Shown: positions 49,231 to 59,467 of the stretch, piece after piece
Position numbering within the stretch: position 1 is the stretch's first letter
Layout: each line of letters begins with the position of its first letter
Made by a program: the position numbers and the translations under genes
The notes under the pieces: model-generated
Database searches by the model: none
The model's input: only the letters and a program-made list of their open reading frames with translations
What the model was told of the DNA's origin: nothing
Assembly (NCBI GenBank): GCA_038373865.1
Contig: JAXGGA010000494.1
Span: 1-64,000 of the forward strand
Length of the DNA: 64,000 nt
Source: Uloborus plumipes
Taxonomy: Eukaryota > Arthropoda > Arachnida > Araneae > Uloboridae
Direction of reading: 5' to 3'

Positions 49231-49380
49231 TTGAATAAAATTTTTAGCTCCACCGGGATTCATCAGGACTTTTGAGATTTCACTTATAATGATGTCCTTA
49301 AGGTCTGTACCAATTTTCAGCTCTATGCGAATTTTTCCGAACTTTCGCGTTTTTTTCGTCTATTTTGACCGGGCTATTAG

Positions 49381-49773
49381 ACCGAATAACGTCGAAGGCA
49401 AGCACAGAAGTCTCCCATTTCTTTAATGAAATTCTCAAGGGAGTTCCGGCGAAAACAGAGAAATCAAATGGGAATAAATGGACCTCGACAGCCGCGGTAA
49501 TAAGCATTAATAACTTCCCCTAATGCATCATCATCCTTTTCGACACCCGATTCGGACGCTGGTAATTTCTCGAAAGTCCATTCATTCTGCCTCACTCGTG
49601 GGGCGATATTTAGTGGCATATTAACTTGGAAACGCTGTATTGATTGCTTTCCGCAATTAAGACCAGATAGCACTTCTGAGATTGGGTATAGGGGATAACT
49701 TTCTTACACACTTTAATGTATGCGGTCCATGTATAGGCCATAACTAAAGCTCGGATTGTATTCAAATGCATAC
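49381..49773. other. Flank between two elements
   Basis: Open frames on the reverse strand show no recognisable motif. No repeat structure was seen. Confidence 0.4.
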
Positions 49774-49774
49774 A

Positions 49775-50145
49775 CAGTAAACTCTCGATTATCCGCAAAC
49801 GGATTATCCATGAGGGTCTCGATTTTTTTTCTTTTTTCTTTTTTTTTATAATTTTTTTTTAAGCATTTCTTACCCCAGAGTGCGGTGTACTTCATCCAGT
49901 AAATTATTTTATCTGGGCGTTATCGTAGGTACCACCTCTTTACAGATTCTTAATCTTGAGAACCTCAAATGCAAATAAATTTTTAAGCTGCACCTACCGT
50001 CACTGTTTGTACGTATCCCGTTTTAAGTGTAATGCAATTATTTTTAAGTAAAACACATTTTTTAACTTTTTTACCCCCCCCCCCTTTTTTTGGATAATCC
50101 GCGATACCCGTGCAACCCAATTCTGCGGATAATCGGGAATGCACT
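49775..50145. mobile_element. pogo-like MITE
   Basis: About 371 bp. Left end CAGTAAACTCTCGATTATCC; right end, reverse complemented, AAGTGCATTCCCGATTATCC. GGATTATCC/GGATAATCC words recur four times, twice near each end. The CAGTNNACTCTC start is like family X and like pogo/Tigger termini. A run of C lies at 50075-50086. The target duplication is not clear. Confidence 0.65.
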
Positions 50146-51879
50146 TTAGATGTTCGCAAACACCAATAACGCAACTGTTAAAAATTTTACAGGAGACCAA
50201 AAAGGTAGAAGAAAAACTTTCGAATTACTAATTGTTGAAATTTGTAAAATTTGAAACACTAATTGTGAAAATAAATTAAGTGGCTGATAATAATAACACA
50301 GTTGTGTGGTGTATTTATAGCACATATTCTTTTCTTTTATATTCCCGGACATGGAGTACTGCTAAGATTGGATCTAGGTCATAACTTTCTTAAATGTTTT
50401 GTCGTATACACCCCATGATGGATACGATTAAATGAAAATTTTATCGCTTCTTTAAAAATTAGTTACTTCAAATAAACTAATATCAGTTCCAAAGTTCTTT
50501 ATGGTATCTGGTATCTCGAATTCTTGGGAACAAATGATTCCATTTTTTTTTAAACTGGGGTAAGAAAATACGATTTGTTTCATTTACAGCAATAATACTA
50601 CGCCTCTGTCAACGTTTACATATGTTTCCTCAAAAATAAATGCTCTATTTCAAAATCAGGCTTCCTTTAATAGGAGCTATACTCGACTACACTCTATTGC
50701 TTTACGAAAAACAATTTATTCTTGATCTTTTCTCAAGAAAATAAACAATTATGAACTGACATAGTACAAAAGGGTATTTAAGGTAATGTAACTCAAAAAA
50801 AATAGGATAATTATTTTATTTCTATTAAAGCAAAATACTTTTTCTGCTCCTTTTCCCCTTTAATCTTACACAGAATTTAACATTGATCTTCTACTAAAAC
50901 TAAAGAAAACAAAAAAAGAAAAAACTATTGATGTGACATCGTATCTACTTATGAAAAAAAAACAATCAAGCAGCTTACAATGAATAAAAAAAATTTAAGA
51001 TTAAGCGTAATGAAAAAACTTGTGAATGTAATAAATATTTATTGAAATAGAAACGAATTTTCTTGTTTAAAATAAAACAAGTAATACCTTCTATCGGACG
51101 AAAACGGAGCTTGAATTTTTGATATGAAACTCAACTTTTGAATAATGCAGAGGATGAGATAGATGTGGGGAAGAAAATGAAGTGGGTTTGGAGAATGTTT
51201 AGTGATGTGTTTGTTTTGCGAAAACTGGGAATTCCGGACTCCTTAAATTTTCGCGCCTTCAAAGTTCGCTCTTTAGAAAACAGTAAGAATTTTTCTTCAA
51301 ATTGTTCATTTAATTGTTTATGGTGTACAACACTTGTAAGCAATTTGGATAAATTTAAATAAGTTTCTACAAGAAATAACTTCAGTAATAAGTGCAGAAA
51401 AATAATAAAAAAAAATGTCAACATAATAAGAAATTAACGAATTTAATAAAATTATTGTTCCAACAAAATCATATTGGGAGCAAAAAGAACAATACCTGCA
51501 CAAAAATCGATAATCCAGAATATTATCCAACCACAGATAAATTAATTCAAAAATAATTAGTTTGATTTTTTTTTTTTTTTTTCAAAATTCAACTGAAAAA
51601 ATGGTCGATTCTGAGCGCCGGTTTGCTTGCATTGAGAGAAGAATACTTGTGGTGAGTAGTCGGAAAGACTTCTACTTTTACAGCAACAAGAGTAGAATGG
51701 TAAGGAAACAAGCTTTATGGAGAATAAATGATTTCATCTCTAAATGTTTTATCACTCAGATTTAAACAAAGAATTCGAATTTATTTGCATGTCAATAGAT
51801 ATTATTATAAGTCTGCTTTTTATGTCGTAGCATAACATTATCACTTTTTTAACACAAACCAAGCAACATTTTTTTCTTT
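50146..51879. other. AT-rich non-coding stretch
   Basis: Overlapping open frames on both strands near 51130-51530 and one at 51562-51765 show no motif; a T-run lies near 51566-51582. Confidence 0.35.
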
Positions 51880-52375
51880 GGTTATTTGGTTGGTTATTTT
51901 GGGTTTATTGGCGCACGAGTCTTTATAGGCTGTACTGCGCCAAACAATGATAAACCATAAAGCACACAGAATTTTAAAAACATTTTTAAACACACACATA
52001 GATGAAGTTTAAAGTTCTGACTAATCAAGATAAGGAAAGGACTGTCAATTTTAAGTAAAATCAAAAATACATAAAACAAAGACAAAACATTCAAGACAAA
52101 GATAAAACCACTGAATTAGAAATATAAAACCAATTTCATGTAAAAAGGGAAACAAATTAAGATAGGGTGGATCCCCAAGTAATTCCGTCAAAGATGGATA
52201 GAAATTATTAAAATGTTTAAAACGTATACGATTAAAATTTGGGCAGTTACACAAAATGTGCAACACTGTCTGGTTTACATTATAGTTTAGACATACAGGT
52301 GTAGGTTCGTGACAAAGAAGATGTTTATGCGTAAATCTCGTGGTGACCAATGCGAAGCCGAGATATTATGACTTG
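51880..52375 (-). pseudogene. Non-LTR retrotransposon 3' end (5'-truncated)
   Basis: Reverse strand. VIISRLRIGH near 52343-52375 is followed, after a one-base shift, by TRFTHKHLLCHEPTPVC and then VNQTVLHILCNCPNF (about 52240-52345). This is the RNase H end plus the Cys/His cluster of a jockey/I-type LINE polyprotein. The frame stays open to a stop near 52051. A 3' untranslated region follows, ending GCGCCAATAAACCCAAAATA and an AACC/A-rich tail near 51880-51905. Everything upstream of the RNase H end is missing, as in a 5'-truncated copy. The open frame 52051-52350 is this tail. Confidence 0.78.
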
Positions 52376-53194
52376 TTTTTTTTCTTTGTATCATTTAAAT
52401 TATGTTATACGATATATTGTAATGGTTTATACATTGTCTCTTTTCTATGAGTTTGAATCAAGCGATAGTCAACTGAGCCTAAATAGTTGCCTTTTTGCTA
52501 TGTTTGATCATATTTTTTTTAATCCATATGCGAACAATTTTCATTCAAATTCATAGTGTATACTTTGGTCACTTTGCTTTTGTGTTGTTTCTGAAAAAAA
52601 ACGTTTTTTTCTTTTCTTCAATTATTTTTCCATTTGCCGAAATATTAAACCCTACGGTTTTCATAATAGAATTTATGTAGGGTGGCTTAAGTATTCAATT
52701 ATGATTATGACTCATAAATATAAGCTCTTTACATAAATTAGCTATTAGTAATTCAAGCTTTTTTTTCATTTTATGCATATTTATTCGAAAACATTAAAAA
52801 AACGCTTTAGCTTTGCTGGATACTCCTAAAGCAGTATGAAAATAATGCTAAAAGTACACTTGCAAGTAATATTAAATTATACTGATCTGAATAAATTTGT
52901 TGCATATTTTTGTGCGCGTGCTTTTAATTTTGTTTACCAATCTACGATAGACTTCAAGAGAAGAAACACCAATTCGACAAAATTTTAGAAAAATGTTCTA
53001 TTGCAATGATTTAGTTAAATTGGAAATTTTAGTAAGGTTAGAAGATTAAAAAGCATTTTTTGTATAGCAACGAATCAGTTTACACAACCACACTAAACGA
53101 AACTTTTCATTGTAGATCATTTTCAAAGTAAAAATCAACTCTTTGACTCTTTCTGTAAAAGCTTCCCCTGCTGAAAATTTCCAAATGACGTTTG
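52376..53194. other. AT-rich non-coding stretch
   Basis: Forward frames 52350-52556 and 52495-52680 are hydrophobic, T-rich readings with no family motif. Confidence 0.35.
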
Positions 53195-53280
53195 TAAAAT
53201 ATTATAGTAGTAAAACTATTGATTATCCCCGGAAAAGCGAATACTGCGAATAATCGAACAGTAGGTAAAAAAGATGTTTA

Positions 53281-53934
53281 TACAGGGTGTCCACTCCTAT
53301 CGTGGACCAATAGCTAATTTCTTAACCGTTAGAGATAAGCATATAGTTCATTTAGGAAAAAATCTCTAAATTACGAAAGGAATTTTGGGTCTATTCAATG
53401 TTTTTCAAAAAATCAAATTTTGAAAGAGTTGCGGAATTTAGATTTTTATACAGCCCCCCAGTCCAATCAATCATATTTAGTAAAACATCCTTGACACTGT
53501 AACGTTTAAAACTAAAAAAAAATTACTGTTCTACGACAAAAATTGACCGAGTTATGACGTTTTGAAAAATCAAGATTTTGAACGATTTCGCATACGGTCC
53601 CTTAAGCGATCTCTCGATGACGTCATGAAATAATGTAAAATCTTGATGTTTCAAAACGTCATAACTCGGTCAATTTTTGTGGTAGAACAGTGATTTTTTT
53701 TAGTTTTAAACGTTACAGTGTCAAGAATGTTTTACTAAATATGACTGATAGGACTGGGGGGCTGTATAAAAATTTAAATTTCGTAACTCTTTCAAAATTT
53801 GATTTTTTGAAAAACATTGAATAGACCCAAAATTCCTTTCGTAATTTAGAGATTTTTTCCTAAATGAACTATACGCTTATCTCTAACGGTTAAGAAATTA
53901 GCTATTGGTCCACGATAGGAGTGGACACCCTGTA
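53281..53934. mobile_element. 654 bp fold-back element
   Basis: Near-perfect inverted arms of about 297 bp (53281-53577 and 53637-53934) around a ~55 bp spacer. Ends TACAGGGTGTCCACTCCTAT and reverse complement. TA at the tips may be the target duplication. No coding capacity. Confidence 0.9.
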
Positions 53935-54112
53935 TGTTCAATACTTTATAAAAAAAAAAAAGTCAATAACACTACAAATGCATTTAAATTATATCAAAAA
54001 ATCTAGTTATGCAAGAGCTTTTCAAGAGCTATAAATAAATTATAGCTCTTGAAAAGCTAACAACGACTAATAACGCACTACTTTTTAACGCTTTTTTTTT
54101 TTTTTTGCTTTC

Positions 54113-57100
54113 AGGGTCAATCCATGTGAGATCATACAGACCATGTTGCTCACTATTTTTGATTTTTAAAACTTTTTGCCTGTTAATTAACTGTTATATT
54201 GGGAGCATGAAACAATGGTTTAAAAAATTTTAAACCTTCAGAATTTTTTTTGGCAAGCACTTTTCTGTAGCTGCGGAAGCGACTTTTCGTGAAAAGAGTA
54301 CTTTGTGAAGATGCTTATAACTTTTTGATTTATAAATATATCAAAATGATTTAAAAACCATTTGATTGAGCAAAAAATGAACTAAATTTCTATATCAGTT
54401 ATTTTTCTGATAATTAGTAACAAATTTGTGTAAAATTGGCTTAAAAATAAGATTTTTTGTGTGGCATTTTACATTTTTGGCATAAAAATATTAGTAAAAG
54501 GAATTAAGACTAACCCTTACTTTTTTTCCCTTGAATAGATATCTCATAGGACTATTCCCAGAAGTTGTGTGAAACATTTGAAGACAGTCCTTTTTTTAAT
54601 ATAATTTGTCAAACTTGGCATTTTGGAGAAAAAAGGCTAACTTTGAGATTTAATATCTGAAAAGAGACTGAATGAAAATGTACGAAAATTTAACTGGATA
54701 ACCTTCTTATAGTAGCAAATATGTAGCAAAATTTTTATGAGTGATATCGTTCTAGTTTTAGAGATATGAAGCCGCGAAGTTGACTAAAAAATCTCATTTA
54801 TTTTGACGCCAAAAAATCATCACATAATACAAAATTAATTATTCCCATAATATTAGATGAGTTTTTTATGGTATAAACTAACCCTTTTACCAGAACATAT
54901 AATATTTAAATTTATTTTCCATTTACAGAAAGAAATAATTTAGATATTATGCTTTTTTAAATGCATTTTTTTTCAACGTGTTAGTCATAAAAACATGATT
55001 TTCCACTCTAAAGCTGGGCTTTCACGGTCTTTATGCATCTAGTGAGCAAAGAACAATTATAGTTTTAATCTAACCTACAACTCTTCATTCTTTTTTAAAA
55101 ATTTAAAGCGTTAAAACCCCCCTACAGCACCAAAAAGTCGCTCAAAATCCGAATTTAAGCTCTAGATCCTGCCATTTTCCGTGAGACTGCGTCTGTATAA
55201 CAGACGCGTATTTTCGCGAAAAAGGGTAGGATCTATAGCAGTGTTTCCCAACCTTTTCAAGCTCATCACCCCCTTCAAGATGCTGACTGACACCTATCGC
55301 CCCCCCCCCCCGCCGTTCTTTTTTCTTCCTCGAAAAACCCATAATTTGGAGCAAGTGAACATCAATAATATTAAAAATATGAGTACCTAACTTTAATTTG
55401 AAGTAAAATGTACGTAATAAAGATACTATGACTAATCACTTTTAAACTAAAAATATTAACAAATAAATAAAATGCCTTTATTTTTTTTTTCTTTCACGAA
55501 GCGAACTGATATAATCATTTGAAGGGAAACATTTAACCAAGATCATTGATGTACTTATCAAAAAACAGAAGTACATTTTTCAAGAAAGTATTTTCTTTTG
55601 TTCGCTGGAATCTGGGTAATTAAAATCATTGAAACAAAAAATTGGAAAGAAAATAAATTGAAAATCTGAAAATTCATAAAATTGACAGTGAAAGATAAAA
55701 TATTCACTAAGGTTAATCCGAGGTGCAAAGAGGAAACTCTTGAACTTCAATTTGTTTCTTTCTTAACGTGTAATTAATTATCTGAACACTGAACTAGCGG
55801 TTTCGTACATATTTACAATTTCGGTTTTCGTTACCCTTTTTCATTGCTATTTTCTCTTCCAAATACCCATCGCCCCCCTATCGCCCCTTAAGAATTTACC
55901 GCTCCTTTAGGTACTTATATTTTTAATATTATAGATGTTCACTTGCTCCAAATTATGTTTTTTTCGAGGAAGAAAAAAAGAGCGGAGAGGGGGGGCGATA
56001 GGTGTCAATCAGCATCTTGAAGGGGGTGATGAGCTTGAAAAGGTTGGGAAACACTGCTCTAGATCCTACCCTTTTTCGCGAAAATACGTCCGCCATTTTC
56101 TGCTGTTATACAGACGCAGTCTCACGGAAAATGGCAGGATCTAGAGCTTAAATTCGGATTTTGAGCGACTTTTTGGTGCTGTAGGGGGGTTTTAACGCTT
56201 TAAACTTTTAAAAATGAATGAAGAGCTGTAGGTTAGATTAAAACTATAATTGTTCTTTGCTCACTAGATGCATAAAGACCGTGAAGCCCAGCTTTAGAGT
56301 GGAAAATCATGTTTTTATGAGTAACACGTAGAAAAAAATGCATTTATAAAAGCATAATATCTAAATTATTTCTTTCTGTAAATGGAAAAAATTTTAAATA
56401 TTATATGTTTTGGTAAAAGGGTTAGTTTATACCATAAAAAACTCATCTAATATTATGGGAATAATTAATTTTGTATTATGTGATGATTTTTTGGCGTCAA
56501 AATAAATGAGATTTTTCAGTCAACTTCGCGGCTCCATATCTCTAAAACTAGAACGATATCACTCATAAAAATTTTGCTACACATTTACTACTATAAGAAG
56601 GTTATCCAGTTAAATTTTTGTAGATTTTCATTCAGTCCCTTTTCAGACATTAAATTTCAAAGTTAGCATTGTTTCTCCAAAATGCCAAGTTTGACAAATT
56701 ATATAAAAAAAAGGACTGTCTTCAAATGTTTCACACTACTTCTGGGAATAATTCTATGAGATATCTATTCAAGGGAAAAAAAAGTAAGGGTGAGTCTTAA
56801 TTCCTTCTACTAATATTTTTATGCCAAAAATGTAAAATTTCACACAAAAAATCTTATTTTTAAGCCAATTTTACACAAATTTTTTACTAATTATCAGAAA
56901 AATAACTGATATAGAAATTTAGATCATTTTTTGCTCAATCAAATGGTTTTTAAATCATTTTGATATATTTATAAATAAAAAAGTTACAAGCATCTTCACA
57001 AAGTACTCTTTCCACGAAAAGTCGCTTCCGCAGCTACAGAAAAGTGCTTGCCAAAAAAAATTCTGAAGGTTTAAAAAGTTTTTAAACCATTGTTTCATGC

Positions 57101-57201
57101 TCCCAATCTAACAGTTAATTAACAGGCAAAAGGTTTTAAAAATCAAAAATAGTGAGCAACATTGTTTAGTTTTCCTGTATGATTTCGCATGGATTGACCC
57201 T
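54113..57201. repeat. 3.1 kb near-palindrome
   Basis: Left arm 54113-55238 is matched by the reverse complement of 56057-57201, and the central hAT-like element extends the symmetry to about 55389/55909. Arm ends are AGGGTCAATCCATG and reverse complement. The arms differ by scattered substitutions and small indels, so each has mutated since the duplication. The mirrored open frames 55142-55354, 55181-55390 and 55935-56144 are a product of the symmetry. Confidence 0.93.
55239..56056. mobile_element. hAT-like element at the palindrome centre
   Basis: An 818 bp segment with long terminal inverted repeats starting CAGTGTTTCCCAACCTTTTC, much like the CAGTGGTTCTCAACC ends of many hAT elements. The inverted repeats run about 150 bp each side and contain poly-C/poly-G runs; the ~520 bp spacer (55390-55908) has no clear coding content. 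The flanks ATCTATAG and CTCTAGAT fit a decayed 8 bp TCTAGA-type duplication, but the flanks are themselves palindromic, so this is not proof. Confidence 0.6.
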
Positions 57202-57299
57202 TCAGTGAAACATCACCGTGAAAAAATTAAAGAGTGAAATACCCGCGGTTTCTCCGAACCTCGGATAAACCGACGACCGACAACTGAGAGTCTACTGTA

Positions 57300-58570
57300 T
57301 ATTTTTAAACCACATTTTAAACGTGATTTCAATGCTTACAATAAAAAAATAGTGTAAAAAACACGCAGCAGAAATGTTTTTCTTCATTTCCAAAAACCTT
57401 TTTAACTATTGGAATTCCTAAAAATTTCGATCATGCTATGCAATGAAAAATGTGTTAACACCTGCTAATCGAATGTTTTAAATTCAGCATCTGGTCAAAC
57501 TACCATTCGTTGCACCACTATTACGACACACGTGTTAAAAAAACTATTGTGCTGAGTTGTTTATAAAAATACTTTTATAAAATTTTGAAATTATCAAGGA
57601 TTTTAGCTAAAAACGTTAGAAATTTCTACTGAAGATAAGCCTGAAAACGGAATTTATACCAATAGATCTCACGTTTGTTTCAATTGGTGCTCAATATTCC
57701 ATTATCTCAAGTTTGTGACAATATTTTACAAAAATTTAACATCATGATTTACTTTACTTCAAGAACAAGAGCATTCTAGCAAAGATAAACTTTGAAACTA
57801 ATTAATCTTAAGCACTCCAACTTCTATTTTGATTGAAGTACTTTTTTGTTACCTTTTGGGAGCTATAATAAAGCATTCCAAGCTTAATTAGGTGCCAGAA
57901 ACAAATATGATGAATGATCAAAGTATTTGCCGAGTACATTATAATCGAAATTTAATTAAATATTGTAATCCACTTCTGATTAGATACATCTCATACTGAT
58001 AATAAAAATCAACAATGACATTAGAAATTGATGCATATAAAAGTATCCTTAAGGGAGAAAGAGTAACTATACGAGTTAACGATCCATCAACACAAAAATG
58101 TTCTTTGAAAAACTTTTGGGATGGTTTACGATATTATAGATTGGAGGGGAGTGGGAATTAGAAGACTTAATTAACACTTAATTATGGTAATTAAAGATAA
58201 TACGACACTGATGTATGCAGGAAACTATGTAGTTGTTAACACAACTGTTAAACATTGTAGTTATAAGCGGAAAATTGTAAACTGCTCTTGCATTTAATGT
58301 GTAGAAGAATATGTGTTGTAAAAACATTTCAATACTTTTTTTAAGCATTGTTTTGAAGTTTCTCATTTGTGTAAAAAAAAAAATTAATCTGGTGGATTTT
58401 TAAAAAGCAAATATATACTTTTTACATTTTATGAAAATTGTTATGAAAATTGCAGTCTTGGGAGGGAGAATCTTGTTTAGCACAACTGTTAATAAACTCT
58501 ACTTTTTAGTATAAAATCAACGATGATCATCGTTCTTTACCAACAGAGTTTTAAAACGAACCGAAATGAA
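57300..58570. other. AT-rich non-coding stretch
   Basis: No gene or repeat structure recognised; the reverse frame 58178-58366 has no motif. Confidence 0.35.
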
Positions 58571-58574
58571 TTGG

Positions 58575-58910
58575 AGGTCATACACAAGCACTCCAGGGTC
58601 CCCCGTACCTACTGCTACACGTAGTTAATCTTTTTGCGTGTGGCCCTGAAGAGCGCTCTGTTTTGTTTTGTTTTTATCCAAACCGGGAACCGAACAACCC
58701 CTGTTCCAGCAGCCCCAGTAGTATTGATTTTTCTGGGAACTTGGAGTGTTTTGTGACCACGGACAGAAATCGGCCCCAGTCACCATTAGTGAACATGGTG
58801 GAGTTTGATCGGCCAGCATCGAATCCGGAACCCGCAGGTTACGAGTCTGACGCATTACCGAAGGTCATTCAAAATACTGATGACTGGATTATGCTTCGCA
58901 TGTAAAGTAC
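58575..58910 (-). repeat. Probable tRNA-derived SINE remnant
   Basis: The interval is GC-rich for this window. On the reverse strand GGTAATGCGTCAGACTCGTAACC (near 58835-58860, in two blocks) resembles a tRNA D-to-anticodon region. It is followed by CCGGATTCGATGCTGG, a box-B-like T-arm (58814-58829). Box A is poorly preserved. The body downstream is unrelated to tRNA. Open frames 58625-58855 and 58663-58905 overlap on opposite strands and are taken as chance. Confidence 0.45.
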
Positions 58911-59125
58911 CGCTTTGTTATGTGGTCTACTATTTATGCCGTCAGATGTCGAATATTGTTTTAAGACCGAGATCGATTTTTTTCGTGCGATTTTTTCCAT
59001 CGCTTCTGTGAATGGAATCAGAAGTCTGAAAACAAAATATTTTTAAGATAGGAAGGAGGAGAAAAAAAACGGCAAAGACACCGAACGATGTAAGGGTTCA
59101 AGAGACGCTTCAGATACAAAAAACC

Positions 59126-59467
59126 AAAAGCGCTATTCACAATGCAACCGTTCCGGCCGTCCGAATGAAATTTTTCGCTGAGAAACTGGTTTTAGGAATC
59201 CGTTGCCACGACAACACGCCGAATCATCGGCTTCCCTCATTGTTCTAGAATGCCTGATGTCGCCGGCTCCGACAGCCGTACGATTTTTTGGCAGCGATTT
59301 CATTGGCTCTAGCAGGAACGAGCTCTTTTTCCCTTGTGGATGAATACCGTCGCGTGAATTTCGGAGGGAACAACTGCGAATGCTCGAAATTTTTCATCTC
59401 CATCCGTCAAACCACTTCGTTCGGACGGAAAGGTCATTATGTGAATAGCTCTTAAGAAAGCGCTTTT
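59126..59467. mobile_element. MITE with AAAAGCGCTATTCACA ends
   Basis: About 342 bp. The left end AAAAGCGCTATTCACAATG is matched on the right by reverse-complement AAAAGCGCTTTCTTAAG then AGCTATTCACATAATG, which has an extra ~11 bases. GTCCGAA words continue the inverted similarity (GGCCGTCCGAATGAA left, TTCCGTCCGAACGAAG right). GC content is well above the flanks. The TSD is unresolved; a PIF/Harbinger origin is only a guess from the GCTATTCACA word. The reverse frame 59309-59536 partly overlaps it. Confidence 0.6.

Larger units (their letters stand above)
44874..49376. mobile_element. 4.5 kb long-TIR DNA transposon with nuclease-like pseudogene
   Basis: A 4503 bp element flanked by a 4 bp target duplication TTAG (44870-44873, 49377-49380). 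Terminal repeats are about 155 bp and nearly identical apart from a small indel: TAGCCCGGTCAAAATAGAC, then CGCATAGAGCTGAAAATTGG, ending AAGGTCAAAGGTCAAAA. Inside the left end lie two more diverged ~130 bp copies of the terminal unit; inside the right end are ~340 bp tandem units. The middle carries a reverse-strand pseudogene (46055-47470). A Helitron is nested at 48145-48858. No DDE transposase motif was found. A 4 bp duplication is compatible with Sola-type and some other superfamilies; I do not assign one. Confidence 0.85.
53205..57294. mobile_element. Possible outer pogo-like element enclosing two fold-backs
   Basis: The left edge near 53205 (AGTAAAACTATTGATTATCC) and the right edge, reverse complemented from about 57294 (CAGTAGACTCTCAGTTGTCGG, then TTTATCCG), both recall the pogo-like end CAGTAAACTCTCGATTATCC at 49775. 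Similarity of the two edges to each other is weak, so the enclosure is only a suggestion. Confidence 0.3.

Noticed and set aside
58814..58860. tRNA gene on the reverse strand
   Set aside because: The T-arm is recognisable but the acceptor stem and box A are not; a SINE remnant fits better.
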